Below are positions 62,781 through 64,000 of a DNA stretch of 64,000 nucleotides, in pieces. Under the pieces are notes generated by a model that was not told where the DNA came from, searched no databases, and saw nothing but the letters and a program-made list of their open reading frames with translations. A program made the position numbers and the translations under genes. Origin of the DNA: Arachnopeziza araneosa (taxonomy: Eukaryota; Ascomycota; Leotiomycetes; Helotiales; Arachnopezizaceae); NCBI GenBank assembly GCA_003988855.1, contig QYAI01000026.1, positions 310,001 through 374,000 on the forward strand, read 5' to 3'. Numbering within the stretch: position 1 is the stretch's first letter; each line of letters begins with the position of its first letter.

Positions 62781-63971
62781 ATGGCGATGGTCAAGCGGGT
62801 TCTGTCTCTACCAATTCAGCCAGCACTTCATTTGAGAGCCAAATCGCAGCTCATAGTCTTAAGCTCACGCCGACATGCCTCCTCCAAACATCCAAAGGGT
62901 TTTGAACCACCAACAACCGCAGATCTCTTAGAGCTCCGAGAAAGAGTCCAAGAATTTACGCGGCGTGAGATATCAGAGGAGATAGCTGCAAAAACCGACA
63001 AGACCAATGCATTCCCTAATGAGATGTGGCAGAAGCTTGGGGATGCGGGGTTCTTAGGAATGACTGCAGATGAAGACGTTGGAGGGCTGGCTATGGGGTA
63101 TCAGGCACACTGTATAGTTATGGAAGAGATTTCCAGAGCATCAGGATCGATTGGGTTGAGTTATGCTGCACATTCTCAGCTATGCGTTAACCAATTACAG
63201 TTGAATGGAAACCAGGTACAGAAAGAGAAATTCCTCCCGGGACTCATAGCTGGGACAAGCATTGGTGCTTTGGCAATGTCTGAAAGTGGAGCAGGGAGTG
63301 ATGTCGTCAGCATGCGAACTACTGCAAAAGCTGTTGACGGAGGCTACCTACTCAATGGGACCAAGATGTGGATCACGAATGGCCCAGATGCCAATGTGAT
63401 TGTGGTATATGCGAAAACGGAGCCAGATAAAGCATCCAAAGGTATCACTGCATTCATCGTGGAGAAGGACTCTCAGGGATTCAGCTGTGCTCGAAAACTA
63501 GACAAGATGGGAATGCGTGGAAGCAATACTGGAGAGTTAGTCTTTGATGGGGTGTTTGTCCCAAAAGAGAACGTCCTCGGAGAAGTAAACAGGGGTGTCA
63601 AAGTATTAATGGAAGGTTTGGATCTGGAACGTCTTGTTCTCAGTGCTGGACCTCTTGGAATTATGCAAGCTGCTATGGATGTTGCATTACCCTTCACCCA
63701 TCAAAGAAAACAGTTTGGAAGTCCAATTGCTCATAATCAGCTTGTCCAGGGCAAGTTGGCAGATATGTACACAAAGCTACAGGCTGCCCGAGCTTACACA
63801 TATGACACCGCAAGGAAAGTTGATGAAGTCGGGCAAATCCGTACGCAGGATTGTGCTGGGGCGATTCTCTATGCTGCGGAAAGAGCTACAGAGTGTTCTC
63901 TAGATTGTATTCAGCTTTTAGGTGGCATGGGATACGTCGAAGAAATGCCCGCATCGAGGTTATTGCGAGAG
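62781..63971 (+). CDS. ivd: Isovaleryl-CoA dehydrogenase, mitochondrial (3' end outside window)
   Basis: The frame runs open from the ATG at 62781 to the right edge, and the visible coding exon probably ends at 63971, where a GTATGT donor follows; the next exon lies outside. The N-terminus (MAMVKRVLSLPIQPALHLRA) is a mitochondrial targeting peptide. Acyl-CoA dehydrogenase domains follow in order: N-terminal helices (GDAGFLGMTADEDVGG), the middle beta domain (ALAMSESGAGSDVVSMRTTA, LNGTKMWITNGPDANVIVVY), and the C-terminal helical domain (THQRKQFGSPIAHNQLVQGK, IQLLGGMGYVEEMPASRLLR). The motif GLDLERLVLSAGPLGIMQAA holds Glu283, the position of the catalytic base peculiar to isovaleryl-CoA dehydrogenases. 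It oxidises isovaleryl-CoA to 3-methylcrotonyl-CoA using FAD and electron-transfer flavoprotein. The product is the substrate of the enzyme encoded next door. Confidence 0.93.
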
Positions 63972-64000
63972 TATGTCTTCAATTCTTGGATGTTTTCTTG

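Noticed and set aside
1..64000. Secondary-metabolite cluster (SDR, BBE oxidase and permease)
   Set aside because: The genes are 4-11 kb apart, and there is no polyketide synthase, NRPS, terpene synthase or pathway regulator in the window.
1..64000. CRISPR arrays or prokaryotic operons
   Set aside because: Repeats are simple microsatellites without spacers, and intron-containing genes show a fungal nuclear genome.

Overview
The window is nuclear DNA from a filamentous ascomycete (Pezizomycotina). The class is inferred, with Leotiomycetes as my best guess. The signs are GT-AG introns mostly 46-56 nt long, often with a CTAAC-like branch site and usually beginning GTAAGT or close to it. The gene families also fit: a PTH11/rhodopsin-type membrane protein, a HET-domain protein, a DUF8035-like charged protein, a TDA3-like FAD oxidoreductase and a Whi3-type RNA-binding protein. 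Intergenic space is long and rich in microsatellites, and genes lie on both strands with no operon logic.

Layout. 0-8 kb: the 3' end of a GPI-anchored Cys/Ser/Thr-rich surface protein, a small SDR reductase, a degenerate stretch with relics of a regulator-like gene, and a five-exon secreted BBE-type FAD oxidoreductase. 8-19 kb: an intergenic block with two striking inverted repeats, a seven-helix membrane protein, a newly read minus-strand hypothetical gene, a large Arg/Glu-rich DUF8035-like protein, an NTF2-like protein, a C2H2 protein whose frame breaks near a C8 run, and a frameshifted relic. 19-27 kb: an APC-family amino acid/choline permease, a type II membrane nucleotide pyrophosphatase, and a HET gene broken by a nonsense codon and a frameshift. 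27-41 kb: a Whi3-like RNA-binding protein, a multi-pass membrane protein, a divergent alpha/beta-hydrolase and FAD-oxidoreductase pair, and a small intron-containing gene readable only after splicing. 41-54.6 kb: a gene-poor block, an SDR, a SWIRM protein, and a divergent F-box / Pex16 pair. 57-64 kb: a secreted CAP/PR-1 protein, a tRNA-Gly(UCC) with an 11-nt intron, and a divergent pair for leucine breakdown: methylcrotonoyl-CoA carboxylase beta subunit and isovaleryl-CoA dehydrogenase (running off the right edge).

Functional links. The only clear pathway unit is the leucine-catabolic pair (IVD makes the substrate of MCC), sharing a 255-bp divergent promoter. Pex16 (peroxisome biogenesis) lies 7 kb away, with no evidence of co-regulation. 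The rest is a mix of housekeeping and surface/secreted genes among decayed genes. I see no bacterial-type system, CRISPR array or secondary-metabolite core enzyme. The least explained elements are the nested inverted repeat at 8.2 kb, the fully paired 22-bp hairpin at 8.95 kb, and the two minus-strand genes at 11.6 and 40.6 kb that appear only when introns are removed by eye.
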